Source: Henricia sp. BOLD:AAB3569
Taxonomy: Eukaryota; Echinodermata; Asteroidea; Spinulosida; Echinasteridae
DNA: 64,000 bases
Direction of reading: 5' to 3'
Assembly: GCA_037783545.1 (NCBI GenBank)
Contig: JBBELK010000003.1
Location: forward strand, 2,542,001-2,606,000
Each line of letters opens with the position of its first letter. Positions within the stretch are counted from its first letter, which is position 1. Below are positions 23,301-33,012 of the stretch, one piece after another. Below the pieces are notes generated by a model, which was given only the letters and a program-made list of their open reading frames with translations, was not told the DNA's origin and searched no databases. The translations under genes and the position numbers were made by a program.

Positions 23301-26300
23301 TGCCAATTTACAAATCTACAAAATACTTTTTGTATCAAGGGTCCGTCGAAAGTTGTCAACATTTTTTAAGACTCCCCTCCCTCCCCCCAAAATACTACTT
23401 ATCAACATTTTGTTGTCACTACCGTGAAATGTCTACATTTTACAGTGCATGTAAAGTCATACGCGTCCCTTGCCCCCTCCCCCCTTTCCCCCCTCCCCAC
23501 TTCCTATACTCTGCAGGGCTCGAAATACCCGCTGGACCGCTGGACCGAGTCTAGTATTTTAAGTGCCGGTCTAGTGGTTTTTATGACCGACTAGACCGGC
23601 TGTCTAGTGATTTATTTCTTGGACAGTGAAACAAAAAGACATGTGGTTTTTTGTGAAATAAACAACTCACACTCAAGTCCCATGTCGCACCATCATTACT
23701 GTAAAACCATGCGGCATGTGCGCGTGAAATTGCACTCCGATCATTCCGTACCGTCCGCGTGGACTCGGAGCCCGGTGCACCGGGCTCAACGCAACGCGGA
23801 CGGTACATGTACGGGATGATCGACCATGTCGACCGGCGTACCGTGCGCGTGCATGCTGGTCATCTCCGCTTCGCCTAGCCTGGTTGGTTCCCAGTCCAAA
23901 GTACCAGTCACGTTAAGGTTTGATGCACTGTTTTGCAACGCCGGAATACAGTACGTCATATATGAATAATACATGTTTATTTTCATTGGCACGGTACATG
24001 CACAAAATAATACACGTGGTAGACGATATTATTATTCATAGTGTGACGTATCAGAGTCGGAATAACATACTGCTGGTCGTGCTTCAGACATGTCGGATGT
24101 CATGTTGTCGTTGGACACGGCATGGGAAATTTATAAAACCCGTCGGAGGTGGTCGGAGGTACCCAAAGGTCCCCGGAGGTAGATTTGTTTTGCTAACGTG
24201 TAGTTGGTGCATTGACAGTAGCTCAGGAGCTACGTTGTATTAAAATAACAAGCCGGAGGTAGGTTATAGCATGTTCTACACGGTCATAACAAATTCTACT
24301 TCCGGGTTACTCCGGGTTTCAACCAAACCCCACGGCATGCACGGGAATTTTGACTACACGTGCACGTAAGTTTGTACTAAAATGTGGCGATTTTTAGAAG
24401 TTGTATCTAAACCCAAAGAGCCTCCTAAGCGGTCTGCAAAAGAGAAACTTGAGGCCGCCCGGCAGTTTGAAAAACGTGGGAAATGGACATTCCAGGAAAT
24501 TGTGCTTTGTCTTATTTTGAGTTTGGTCCAGTAAAAATATTTTCGGTCTTGTAAATGGTTTTTGGTACTAGACCGGTGGTCCAGTGGTTTTTTTACCGAA
24601 ATTCAAGCCCTGCTCTGTAGTTCCGTGAAAATGTTGACAACTTTGGATAGCCCCTAATATTGTATGTGCTTATTAATCCCTTATGTAAGAAAACAGTAAC
24701 ATTAAAATCTTACAAAAATTTCCAAAATTCAAAAAAATAATTACATCAAAATTACAAGTTAACCTTATCAAATTCCGAGCAGTACATGTATACAATAGGC
24801 CCATGTTAATAAGAAGTCCTAGGGACTTTGTAGATAACCTTGTTATAACAGAAACCTTGTATTATCAGGGATAAAAACAATAATGAACAAAGAACATTTC
24901 CTTGTTATAAGCAAAAAATTGAATCAACAGTGTTCTCTGGGATTTGTTTACTCGGACTTCCTTTTATTATCCAGGAGCGGCGTTTGGACGACCAGCCAAA
25001 GATCAACAACATGTCAGTAGTCCCTCGAGACCGTCAACGCAGGCTGGTCAGCGGTTACTCACGAGACAACGCAGCTTAGAAAATATCAACGCCGTAAGCG
25101 TTTTTTTTATTACCGTATTTTGTCTAAGTTGAAAAAAACATGAGATTGAAAAGTCAGTGCGTGTTATGGTCTGCGCATGCATGCTAATCTGAGAAAAACT
25201 TGAAAGCCTGTTTTTCAAGTTTTCATTGTTAAAGGCACTATACATCATTGGTAATCTCGAAAATCAGAAATGTTCACAGATTTACGCCTAACTTACACAA
25301 TATAAACATGATGACCGTAGAAAACTTCCCATGAAATGGTTTTGTCTGAGGTGCTGTAGTCTTTGAGAAATGAGTAAAACAATTAGTTTTCGTCTCATGA
25401 GATGAAAATTCAATTCGCCCCAAACCCATTTCGCCCAAGTGCCATTTCGCCCCAAACCACTTCGCCCGAGTGCCATTTCGCTCCAAATCACTTCGTCCAA
25501 ACACTACATCGCCCCAAAACCACTCCGTGCACAGGCCGTGGTCCAGGGCGAAATGGTTCAGGGCGAAGTGGTTTTGAGGCGAAATGATTGCAAACCCTTT
25601 TTTTTACTGTTTTCTCAAAAGTTAGTACGGAGCTGGTTTTTGCTCAGGTTGGTTTTAATCATGCATATCTTTAATCACACATGGGGATAAAACTATTTGT
25701 AACAGTTTACCAATCATGTATACTATCTTTAAAGGAGCGTGTCCAGATCACATTTTTTCGCCCCCATTTTTCCCACGGGTGTTGAGATTTTGATACCATA
25801 TCATTTGTCATATTTTTCTCACTACCATTCTGAAATTCCGCATTCTCAATCTGTATATTTTTAAGGATATAATAAAAAAAACACGAATGTTTTGTAAACT
25901 AATTTATCTGGTTTCATGTTAAGCAGTGCAGTGATTACACCAACCTTTTTGCTTCCACATCCAAATTGGAGATTGCAAATTTCCCGTTTTCTTCCCATGG
26001 AGAGTATTTTGGGGAGGTATTGTATATGATTGTTTGGTTAGAACGAAATTTATTTTCTGGAAAATTCTAAACATGCTCCTTTAAAGCCCGCATAAAGGAT
26101 TTGCAATTTCCAAAAATTTTAATACAAAAATTAATATAAATTTTATTATAAATGTCAAAAACAAGAAATAGAATATACCACTTTTTTTTATACTCTTTAT
26201 TTAGACTGGAAGCGGAAGTGAAAACCACGCTCAGGCTTATCACCCGCCGCCCAATCACAGTTCACGACATTCGGCAGGTCACCATCGGACACGGTCAATC

Positions 26301-26680
26301 TCGGCTGGTCTACGCCACGCACAAATCACGAGAGACACTGATAAAAACTCCCTTGGACTTACCGTCACAAGTTCCAGAGTGGTATGATAATTTTTAAAAT
26401 CTTTGTATATGGATATCCTCATCGGTATAAGAAAAAAAAATTCAAAATTTTAATTTTTTATCAAATTTTATTTTATTTTTTTCGGAATTCCTAGGTCCCA
26501 GGTCACAGACCCATATCTGCCAAGGAAGACCGACCTAAACCCTCTTATGGCCGCAAACAGTACGCCGCCAAAAACACGCCCTCTATTGGCCCGCCGAAAT
26601 CCAAGCTCGGGAGCTACTCGCAGGCACACGGGACAATTACTGCTAGCAGCTTGGCTAAGATTCAAACCATGAAATGGTGA
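17351..26680 (+). CDS. MAPK15: MAPK15 (ERK7/ERK8) atypical MAP kinase, 13 exons
   Basis: Ser/Thr kinase of the ERK7/8 family, linked in other animals to cilia, autophagy and secretion control. Exons: 17351-17416, 17600-17728, 18467-18557, 19107-19237, 20444-20613, 21371-21568, 21891-22025, 22258-22363, 22612-22813, 23179-23262, 24975-25093, 26205-26381, 26495-26680. They join in frame to 597 codons (human protein about 544). Seen: glycine loop GKGAYG across exons 1/2, VVALKK with Lys42, catalytic HRDHK (Asp137), DFG 155-157, activation-loop TEY 177-179, then [10 protein letters not shown]. The kinase domain ends near HPYVSRF; YEMI (341-344) sits where human MAPK15 has its LC3-interacting motif. 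The tail is basic and proline-rich and ends in a motif like human GGYSQAYGT (here GSYSQAHGT). All junctions are GT/AG. The start at 17351 is the only ATG opening the [21 protein letters not shown] exon. Identity is certain; the weakest parts are exons 10-12 in the divergent tail. Confidence 0.95.
17930..18060 (+). repeat. AAT microsatellite and interspersed-repeat tail in MAPK15 intron 2
   Basis: A run of TAA/AAT units is followed by AATTTATAATGCGCCATCAA and related words typical of the 3' end of marine-invertebrate interspersed repeats. The class is not determined. Confidence 0.45.
20027..20310. mobile_element. MITE family A, copy 2, in MAPK15 intron 4
   Basis: Nearly the same sequence and length as copy 1, with terminal AATAGGGCGACATTT and TTGTCGCCCTAT and the internal TATTAGGGCGACACC pair. 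It sits about 130 bases before the exon that carries the activation loop. Confidence 0.85.
20676..21306 (+). repeat. minisatellite, about 110-bp unit, about 6 copies, MAPK15 intron 5
   Basis: The word GGAGCATTGCTACTCCCC recurs near 20693, 20799, 20933, 21059, 21169 and (one change) 21279, spacing 106-134 bases. Each unit also holds GGGATGCCAGTCCA and GGGTTTCCCCAACAGGTTGT. Unit-length differences come from internal duplications of the AGTTGGGTTTC segment. Confidence 0.9.
21651..21729. repeat. hairpin, about 35-bp stem, MAPK15 intron 6
   Basis: GGCCTAGAAATGGACAAAAG...CTATAAATA pairs with TATTTATAGCC...TCTCGGCC with only a few mismatches and a short loop. Confidence 0.8.
22400..22550 (+). repeat. 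interspersed-repeat fragment, MAPK15 intron 8
   Basis: Begins with an AAT run and continues ATCTTATATAGTGCACATAT, then GCACTTTACTGCATTATT. This order is typical of interspersed-repeat ends in marine invertebrates. No second copy in the window was aligned. Confidence 0.35.
23514..24612. mobile_element. hAT-like element remnant in MAPK15 intron 10
   Basis: Bounded by CAGGGCTCGAAATACC and its inverse GAAATTCAAGCCCTG, the CAGGG-type ends of the hAT superfamily. Subterminal words (GGTCTAGTGGTTTTTATGAC, GGTCCAGTGGTTTTTTTACC) mirror each other. A short frame from 24381 ([18 protein letters not shown]) may be the relic of a transposase N-terminus. No intact transposase, and I could not confirm a matching 8-bp target duplication. 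Confidence 0.65.
25230..25590. repeat. dispersed repeat family F, copy 1, MAPK15 intron 11
   Basis: CATCATTGGTAATCTCGAAA, TTCACAGATTTAC and CGTCTCATGAGATGAAAATT recur in order at 52610-52890. The right part is a short array of CATTTCGCCCCAAACCACTT-like units followed by inverted units (GGGCGAAATGGTTCAGGGCG). Confidence 0.75.
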
Positions 26681-28249
26681 CGTTGAAGGGAGAAAACTTG
26701 GGGAGGTTATCAGCAGCAAGAGTTGGTTTGAAGTTGGTGTGTGATCTAAAACCTTGTTAAAATGTCTCCGTTTGACGAAGATTTGATGATGATTCGATGA
26801 AGATTTTGTCAACATTTCAAAGGTCACCATGGCCAAATGGAGGGGAACCATGGCTAACTTTGTTCAAAATGTGTACTGGCTATTAATTAGTGTAAGTGAA
26901 GCCTCAAGAAATTAAGGATATGGCATGCTGGCCAAGTTGGCCTCAGAAAGTGTATATCTTGAAGGGGCATCGGGGCCAACTCGGCAGGGCATGGGGCCAT
27001 TGGCCTTGGTGGCCTCCAGTAATGTTGGGGCCAAATAAATATTAACAAGTTGCAAGACAAAATTAACAATTCTGACAATTATAACTTTCATATGTTTTAA
27101 TTGTGCCTTATCATTGTGTATGTAATCTTACCCGTAAACGGCAATTTACCGTTAAACAAGCTTGATCCAGAGTATTGGTGCAAATTATTGTGCTTAGCAA
27201 AAAAAGTCAGTATACCGGTCAAAAGTAATACAGTAAATCATAAATGTGAGATTTTGGCTGGTAACCTGTGAGCACAATTATTCTCTAAGCAGTATCTTCT
27301 GGTCGAGAACACCCTGAATTTTGGCCCAGATCCAACGCCCTTTTATTGTTGCAGTTTTTAGCTTAACATATTTAATCGGAAAGTGAGTTTTAAATTAATT
27401 TAAAGAGGAAAAATCCCCCTTGACGAAAATCCAGCATTTAGGCTTTTTTCGATAGTCCAAACATCCCTCTTGCCGACGTGGATTTTTATTATTTTTTAAT
27501 TGTCGGTTTTAAGTGGATAAATTGCAAGCAAAAGTGCGCTTTTCGAAAATGAGATTTTCGCGGTTTCTGAAACGCTCATTAGGTATTCATGATATGCGCG
27601 TGACCCCGTGCATCCTCTTGCAACAGTGCCCCTTTAACGCACTGCTTAACTCTTGCGTACAGTGGCCCTGTTGAAAAAGGCCCCATTTCGCGGTGGGACT
27701 AGCGACAGAAATCTTGTCGCCTCTCTAGACCAATCATGAGGCTTGTTATATGTGGCGTTCGGTGTTTTCACGATCCACCTTGTTACCAGTGCCAACTTCC
27801 AGCTGTCCGATTTAACGCGCTCGCCGATTAGTCGCTATTTCTATTGAACAGGACATTATGTTACTCGTTCCGCATCCCTCTGATTAATTTTGTAAAAAAA
27901 ATGCGTAGTAGACACAAATGTTGCAGTAATTATCGATATGATTAACGTGACAAAGAACAAAAACTCAAACAAATTTCTAGAAAATATAGATATTTGGAAT
28001 TTTAACTAAAACATGACTAATTTCATTTAATTACATCAAAATGACTCGGGCGTGAGTTGGCTCAAGACAACAGCCGGCTCACTCCACAGATTTGCGTGTA
28101 TTTCCTCAGGGTATTGTTACGTCGCTTTGCAGAGTAGAAATTCCCTGATATCTCAGGATGGACCCCGTGATGCAATCCTGAGAAAGAGAAGTCAACACGA
28201 TAGTTAGCTCCATACGTGTACACGCAAAAAACTTAGAAAACCGTCTCTT
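26681..28249. other. intergenic stretch after MAPK15, nothing recognised
   Basis: Apart from the possible poly(A) hexamer there is no exon-like frame, RNA gene or clear repeat pair. Composition is AT-rich and even. Confidence 0.4.
27034..27039 (+). promoter_or_regulatory. possible poly(A) signal of MAPK15
   Basis: An AATAAA hexamer lies about 350 bases after the MAPK15 stop codon. It is the first canonical hexamer I noticed downstream on that strand. Placement is by position only; no transcript evidence is available. Confidence 0.35.
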
Positions 28250-28389
28250 TTAGATGGTGTTTTTTGAAGAATTTTTTTGTTCCAAAAAGCCAGAGATATG
28301 CCCAGTAACTGCGTGGTTGCATGTTTTACCAGACACTATGAAAAAAAAGAGGAGAAAGATTTTCTTTTCTTTTACCAAGAGAGATAAAA

Positions 28390-28836
28390 ATGAGTCGCTC
28401 ATTCTATAACTTGTACGGCCGATGTCCAAACACGTGGAAACTACGCCGCAGTGGACCGCACACAGACCGCTGTGAATGCCGGTCGTTCCGTGACAAAACC
28501 ACCCGTCGCAATGCACCAGTATTTACTTCAAAAGAGAGTCACTGTGAGCCACAATTTCATCGTTTTTTCACAAAACAGGTAATAGTAGATTGCTGTCATA
28601 TCACATGTAGTGTTTTTCACGTTTGTATTTTGAATTACAAGGACAAAATAGGCATGATAAACATTCACTTCGTGTATTTTCCATTCAATACTGCACAGAC
28701 CGTTTTGTATGTTTCTCAGGATGACGTCAACACCCTGTTGATAAACAAGCCGAGTGACCTCGAGCGTTTCAGAATTTGGGTGAAGAGGGTCGGAACTGCT
28801 TTACGTTTTAAGCAAAAGTCTGTCGATTTTTTGTGA
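28390..28836 (+). CDS. doubtful 148-codon ORF, unrecognised
   Basis: An open frame of 148 codons beginning MSRSFYNLYGRCPN, cysteine-rich at first and ending LERFRIWVKRVG...VDFL. I do not recognise it. A good donor (CACAAAACAG|GTAATA near 28577) and a good acceptor (TGTTTCTCAG|GATGAC near 28720) lie in phase 0 inside it, so the middle could be an intron. A short overlapping frame at 28309 begins MPSNCVVACF, faintly like the start of a THAP zinc finger. It may be a broken transposase relic or chance. Confidence 0.15.
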   Translation: MSRSFYNLYGRCPNTWKLRRSGPHTDRCECRSFRDKTTRRNAPVFTSKESHCEPQFHRFFTKQVIVDCCHITCSVFHVCILNYKDKIGMINIHFVYFPFNTAQTVLYVSQDDVNTLLINKPSDLERFRIWVKRVGTALRFKQKSVDFL

Positions 28837-29640
28837 AAAACAAGTTGTGATGGTGTTGTAGACACATACACCTCCATGATAAACAGAAAAACTAAAAAAA
28901 TGTGGAAGGGGGGATTCTAGCTGTTTAACTGTTTGAGCTATTTGTATTTTTTAATTCCTGTGTGATTATGTATTCCATGTACAGTATGTATTGTGTAAAA
29001 AGGTATAAATGGAGTTTTATATAAAACATGTCAATTGTTTGTCAAATTCAGAGCATTAATAAATCTCTTTAGTTAATTTAAAAGTACTAATTATTTTGGA
29101 AAATGTTTATAATTACTCATTAAGAAGTGTTTCATAGATGGTAAAAAATACTAAACTACGAAAATTCCTAAACTAAGTCAGATAAAATTATGCAAATGAA
29201 AAACAATTTTAAGTACAGCAAGTCAAAAACGGAATTGATCAAACGTATTCCAACAAAGCGTTCCAATCAAATAAATTATTTAGTGTAACGAGGCTTTAAA
29301 AAAACCTTTAAAATGAGGAGTCTCTCATTGCCAGAGAGTTCTTGGAACTAAAGTTATTGTGCATTTTCTTCAGTAAAATTTGACTCGTTTTGATGTACAA
29401 AAAAACATTGTGGCCATATCAAAAATCTTCAACTTTTGAGGGCCTCTAAAACAACACCTTACTCATGCTACACTGATGTAATTAATTAATTAAGTTAATT
29501 GGTTGATTTTATATATGAAGTATCCCTTTATTTATGGACTGTTCGACATGAAACATATCTTGATACTGTTTTTGTCTCCCAAAGAAATAGGTTTAAAAAC
29601 TGGTCATAATTAGCATGCACAAGTTTGTATATCACACAGA
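28837..29640. other. AT-rich intergenic stretch, nothing recognised
   Basis: No open frame of note and no inverted repeat seen. Contains short ATTAATTAATTAAGTTAATT-like simple sequence near 29485. Confidence 0.4.
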
Positions 29641-29662
29641 GCGCTCCATCAATGGCTACTTT

Positions 29663-29800
29663 TGAGCGCTCGTCCCTGGTGGTCCCTGGTGCTCCCAGGC
29701 GCTGGTAACGTTACGTCACACACATGCAGTTGGTGCCTTCCGAACGCGCACCAGGGAACACTAGGGATCCCCTGGTGCCGCGCTCGAAAGCAGCCAATAT
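29663..29800. repeat. inverted-repeat element
   Basis: GAGCGCTCGTCCCTGG...GGTGC is mirrored by GCACCAGGG...CCCCTGGTGCCGCGCTC. Several internal CCCTGGTG words make it strongly self-complementary. Confidence 0.65.
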
Positions 29801-29854
29801 TGCAGCTTGTGAATCTAACTACATGTACATTGTATTCCAACCATTGAAGCGACC

Positions 29855-30000
29855 GTCCGCCATTGTACCCCACCAAATACAATGCCTTGCCTAGACTGGT
29901 CATACTGTCTTCACTAGTTTATGTGTTAAGTGGAATCCAAGCAATCGCATGGACCGGGGAGCAGTCTAGGCCAAGCATTGTTCGTGGGATACAATGGCGG
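29855..30000. repeat. inverted-repeat element family G
   Basis: CCGCCATTGTACCCCACCAA...CCTAGACTG mirrors CAGTCTAGGCC...GGGATACAATGGCGG. A related half (AATGCCCTGCCTAGACTGCT) is at 39390-39440. Confidence 0.7.
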
Positions 30001-30510
30001 CCGGCGCGTGGCTTCAGGGTGCACCTAAGCATGGAGGACTCTTTCCTTCCTCCATGACCTAAGTAAATAGGCAGAGATCCGTGCGCCGAGCTCATGCCCT
30101 CAAATTCTTCTTTAGAGAGAGTTGCGAGCTGAACGAGTGTGGTCTTGTGTAGAATGTATCCATCGCTGTGATGTGGGGTAGCTCCTAGAAGTGGCCCTAT
30201 TTTGCCCAGTATGTATGTGCCTTTGTTCCAAAATGGACGCTCTGGTCTGTTTAGTAATTTTCACTCTAATGCAGGGGTAGTTTTGTTTCAAGTGGAAATT
30301 GGGGAATAAGAGTGGCGGATTACCCCCATAAAATTGAACAGAATTGAAAAGATGAGACTTCAATGAGTATTTTGGTTGTTGTCCTGAGAAGCTGAGAGAG
30401 TTGTGAGTATTTGTTTAAATGGGGCATTTAGCATTGGTTCCTATGGAAGCCCTATTTACTTGGGTGCATCCTTTAATTCTCGTATACACCAATCCGAGAG
30501 CCGACAACCT

Positions 30511-30750
30511 GGGGCCAATTTCATGGCGTTGCTTATCACAAAAATTTGCTTAGCACAGGATTTGTTTGCTTTATTTTGCAAAAATGGATTGCCAGCCAAA
30601 ATCGTAAGTGATGTGTTTTGAAAGGTATTCTCATACTCTTGCTAAGAACACAAGTTCGCGTATAATTTTGGATTGTAGTCCATTTTATAAAGCAAACAAA
30701 TCCTGTGCTAAGCAAATTTTTGTGCTAAGCAACGCCGTGAAATTGGCCCC
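30511..30750. repeat. fold-back element family H, copy 1
   Basis: GGGGCCAATTTCATGGCGTT...AAAATGGA at the left is mirrored by TCCATTTT...CCGTGAAATTGGCCCC at the right, with stems of about 78 bases. Related but decayed ends (GGCCCAATATCATAAAA, TTATGAAATTGGCCC) bound 46655-47100. Confidence 0.85.
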
Positions 30751-30763
30751 AGTTCTCTGTATG

Positions 30764-30953
30764 TCCGCCATAACTGGAGGCCATCCAGTGCCATGAACTG
30801 TACGTTACATTATGTTGTTACTTCAAACAATTTGCGCATTCTTTGTTAAAGCCTGTGCACACAAAGGGGGCGCGTTGTGCACTATTCAATTTTAACAACA
30901 ACGCGGAACGCACACTTCGTGGCACTGGATGGCCCCCAGTTATGGCGGACGCG
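30764..30953. repeat. TIR element downstream of MurA
   Basis: GTCCGCCATAACTGGAGGCC and GGCCCCCAGTTATGGCGGAC are near-perfect inverted ends (190 bp). It lies about 200 bases beyond the MurA stop codon and is related to the left part of the palindrome at 1568. Confidence 0.85.
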
Positions 30954-31071
30954 CAGCGCCAAGGAGTCCTTATATAGTTACCGGATTCGTGTATTGAACT
31001 GCCATTGCATAATTACTTCATCCAGTGATTATATTGAATATTCTAACTAGAAAACTTAATACATGTATGCC

Positions 31072-31097
31072 TTTAATTGACTAAATATGCCTTTAAT
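31072..31097 (-). promoter_or_regulatory. two possible ATTAAA poly(A) signals of the MurA gene
   Basis: On the minus strand ATTAAA occurs at 31092-31097 and 31072-31077, about 58 and 78 bases past the MurA stop. They lie in a short direct duplication of a 20-base block. ATTAAA is the commonest variant of the animal poly(A) hexamer, and this spacing would suit a eukaryotic 3' end. This is suggestive only, because AT-rich DNA yields such hexamers by chance. Confidence 0.3.
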
Positions 31098-31154
31098 TGA
31101 CTAAATATGCATAGCAATTCTATTTCCAACTTTATCCTACGTTGTTCGTAATGC

Positions 31155-32465
31155 TCATTTGTCAGGAATACGCCTAATGCATGCACCGCAACGGTTCAAT
31201 TTCTCCACAAGCGCTTCATAACCTCGGTCTAAATGACATTGTCCATGGATAATTTCAGTCTTTCCTTTTGCTACAAGGCCCGCTAAAACAAGAGCTGCAG
31301 CCCCGCGTAGATCCCCAGCCACTACGCGGCATCCAGTCAGTCGCGGTGTTCCGGTAATCAAAGCTTTGGTTCCACTTTGTAAATCAATTTTTGCACCCAT
31401 TTGTTGCAACTCGGGAACATGCTGAAAGCGACATTCAAAGATAGTTTCAGTTATGGTTGAGGTTCCCTTGCGTAAAGCAAGGAGGACCATAATGGGTGCT
31501 TGAAGATCCGTGGGGAAACCCGGGTAAGGTGCGGTTACGATATCCGTTCCGGAAAAATTCATATCAGTTTGACGTTGTACGAAAACGCAATTCTGTGTTT
31601 CTTGAATACCATGACCAGCTCTTCGTAAAAGCTCAGTAACCGCTTCCAGGTGACGGAGGTGCGTATTGTGGAGACGAAGGGCGTTCCCTGTCAGACAGCA
31701 TGCGATCATCCAAGTCGCAGTTTCAATGCGATCCGGGATAACAGTGTGCACAGCTCCATGCAGTTTGACCTGGCCTTGAATTGTAATTGTTCCCGTCTCA
31801 AGACCTTCAATATTCGCTCCCATTTTCACAAGGAGTTTTCCTAGATCAAGAACCTCTGGTTCCCGAGATGCATTTTCTAAGATGGTGGTGCCATTTGCGA
31901 GACAAGCAGCCATTAAGATGTTCTCTGTCGCGCCTACGGACAGACTTGGAAGCCGAACTAAAGTTCCCCTCAAGCCATCTGGAGCCGTAGCTGTTATCGA
32001 ACTCCCAATTTGGATTTGCGCACCCATAGCTTCTAATCCTTTAATGTGATAATCCACGGGCCTATCTCCAATGGCACATCCACCAGGCATTGGCAAGTCC
32101 ACCATACCGTATCGGGCCAACAACGACCCCATAACAAGCACGCTGCCTCGCAACCTAGTCGCACACTCCCCATCAACAACATGGGTCCTAATTTCTTCCG
32201 CATGAACAACAGTCTCATCTTCACCAAACCGCACCTCAACACCCAGTCCCACAAGAATCTTAGCCAATTCCTTGATATCGGACAGCAATGTAGGAATATT
32301 TTTCAGTTTTACTGGCTCGTCTGTGAGAAGAGCAGCACACATGATGGGCAGAGCTGCATTCTTCGATCCGCTGATGTTAATGGTTCCATTTAGAGGGTTT
32401 CCGCCAGTTATCAACAGATCCCCACAGTTTTCTAGATTGTCACGAGATTGTTGGCTGGCCGACAT
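31155..32465 (-). CDS. murA: Bacterial-type MurA, UDP-N-acetylglucosamine 1-carboxyvinyltransferase, intronless
   Basis: 436-codon uninterrupted ORF for a complete EPT-family enzyme. In bacteria MurA moves enolpyruvate from PEP to UDP-GlcNAc, the first committed step of peptidoglycan synthesis. Seen: GSKNAALP with Lys35-Asn36 (substrate-binding Lys22/Asn23 of E. coli), PMPGGCAIGDRPVDYH with catalytic Cys130 (Cys115) and Arg135 (Arg120), SVGATEN near 177, GFPTDLQAP with Asp320 (Asp305), and GDLRGAAALVLAG with Arg387 (Arg397). Usual bacterial length is about 420; here there is a short extra N-terminal stretch before LLITGGNPLNG. An in-frame TGA lies five codons upstream of the ATG, so this is the first possible start. 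No frameshift or stop is seen, so it looks functional. It lies 4.5 kb past MAPK15 and 16 kb before a collagen gene, both split animal genes, and is hugged by animal-type palindromic repeats. Inference: horizontally transferred and retained; assembly contamination is the main alternative. Confidence 0.95.
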   Translation of the reverse strand: MSASQQSRDNLENCGDLLITGGNPLNGTINISGSKNAALPIMCAALLTDEPVKLKNIPTLLSDIKELAKILVGLGVEVRFGEDETVVHAEEIRTHVVDGECATRLRGSVLVMGSLLARYGMVDLPMPGGCAIGDRPVDYHIKGLEAMGAQIQIGSSITATAPDGLRGTLVRLPSLSVGATENILMAACLANGTTILENASREPEVLDLGKLLVKMGANIEGLETGTITIQGQVKLHGAVHTVIPDRIETATWMIACCLTGNALRLHNTHLRHLEAVTELLRRAGHGIQETQNCVFVQRQTDMNFSGTDIVTAPYPGFPTDLQAPIMVLLALRKGTSTITETIFECRFQHVPELQQMGAKIDLQSGTKALITGTPRLTGCRVVAGDLRGAAALVLAGLVAKGKTEIIHGQCHLDRGYEALVEKLNRCGACIRRIPDK

Positions 32466-32829
32466 CTTGGCATCAGATCACCCTTAGCCTCACACCTCAA
32501 AGTGGTTTGTAAGGCATTCGTGTTTCTAGTGATACTCAGCAGAATGACCCAAACATCAACAAACAAGGGCAAGCTAGAATCAAAGCACGACAACTGACAG
32601 TGCCATGTAGGCCTATATTCTGTCGGTCGCACATCCTGACACTTTTGTGACCCGGTGTCATATGGCTTTGTATACGGGCATAAAACAAGTTTGCCATGCT
32701 TAGATGGCCTCGGTGTACGTGTTGCGTAGACAACGGCTTTGTTCCTTCGCTTGTCGCCACGGCGGGCCGCGTACGTGGCTGAGCTCCAGTAAACTGACGT
32801 GACCTCGCCACTTTATTGTCTGATAAACA

Positions 32830-32889
32830 ATGGCGGCAGGTCACGAACCTGGCGACTATACTGACCCGCTCTGGAAAAGGGTAGCATAA
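32830..32889 (+). CDS. possible short first exon or small ORF divergent from MurA
   Basis: An ATG in good context (AACAATGGCGGC) opens MAAGHEPGDYTDPLWKR and reaches a stop 20 codons on, just after a GT that could be a weak donor (AAAAGG|GTAGCA). It lies 365 bases from the MurA start and points the other way, so it may mark a shared promoter region. I found no matching downstream exon, so this may be chance. Confidence 0.15.
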   Translation: MAAGHEPGDYTDPLWKRVA

Positions 32890-32898
32890 GTCGCGCTA

Positions 32899-33012
32899 GA
32901 CTTGATGTCAAGTCTGTAACTAGACCGGTTGTTTCGTAAACGGCAGCAGCGTAGTCGTGAATGGACTGGGAACAAGTCTAATCGACCTCTAGTTACAGAC
33001 TTGAGAAACCTG
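32899..33012. repeat. short palindrome upstream of MurA
   Basis: CTAGACTTGATGTCAAGTCT...AACTAG is mirrored by CTAGTTACAGACTTGAGAAA. Similar TAGACTTG-type ends occur at 33932-34055 and 40950-41172. Confidence 0.6.

Noticed and set aside
32045..32487. + strand ORFs of 71 and 115 codons over the MurA gene
   Set aside because: Antisense shadows of the conserved MurA reading frame.
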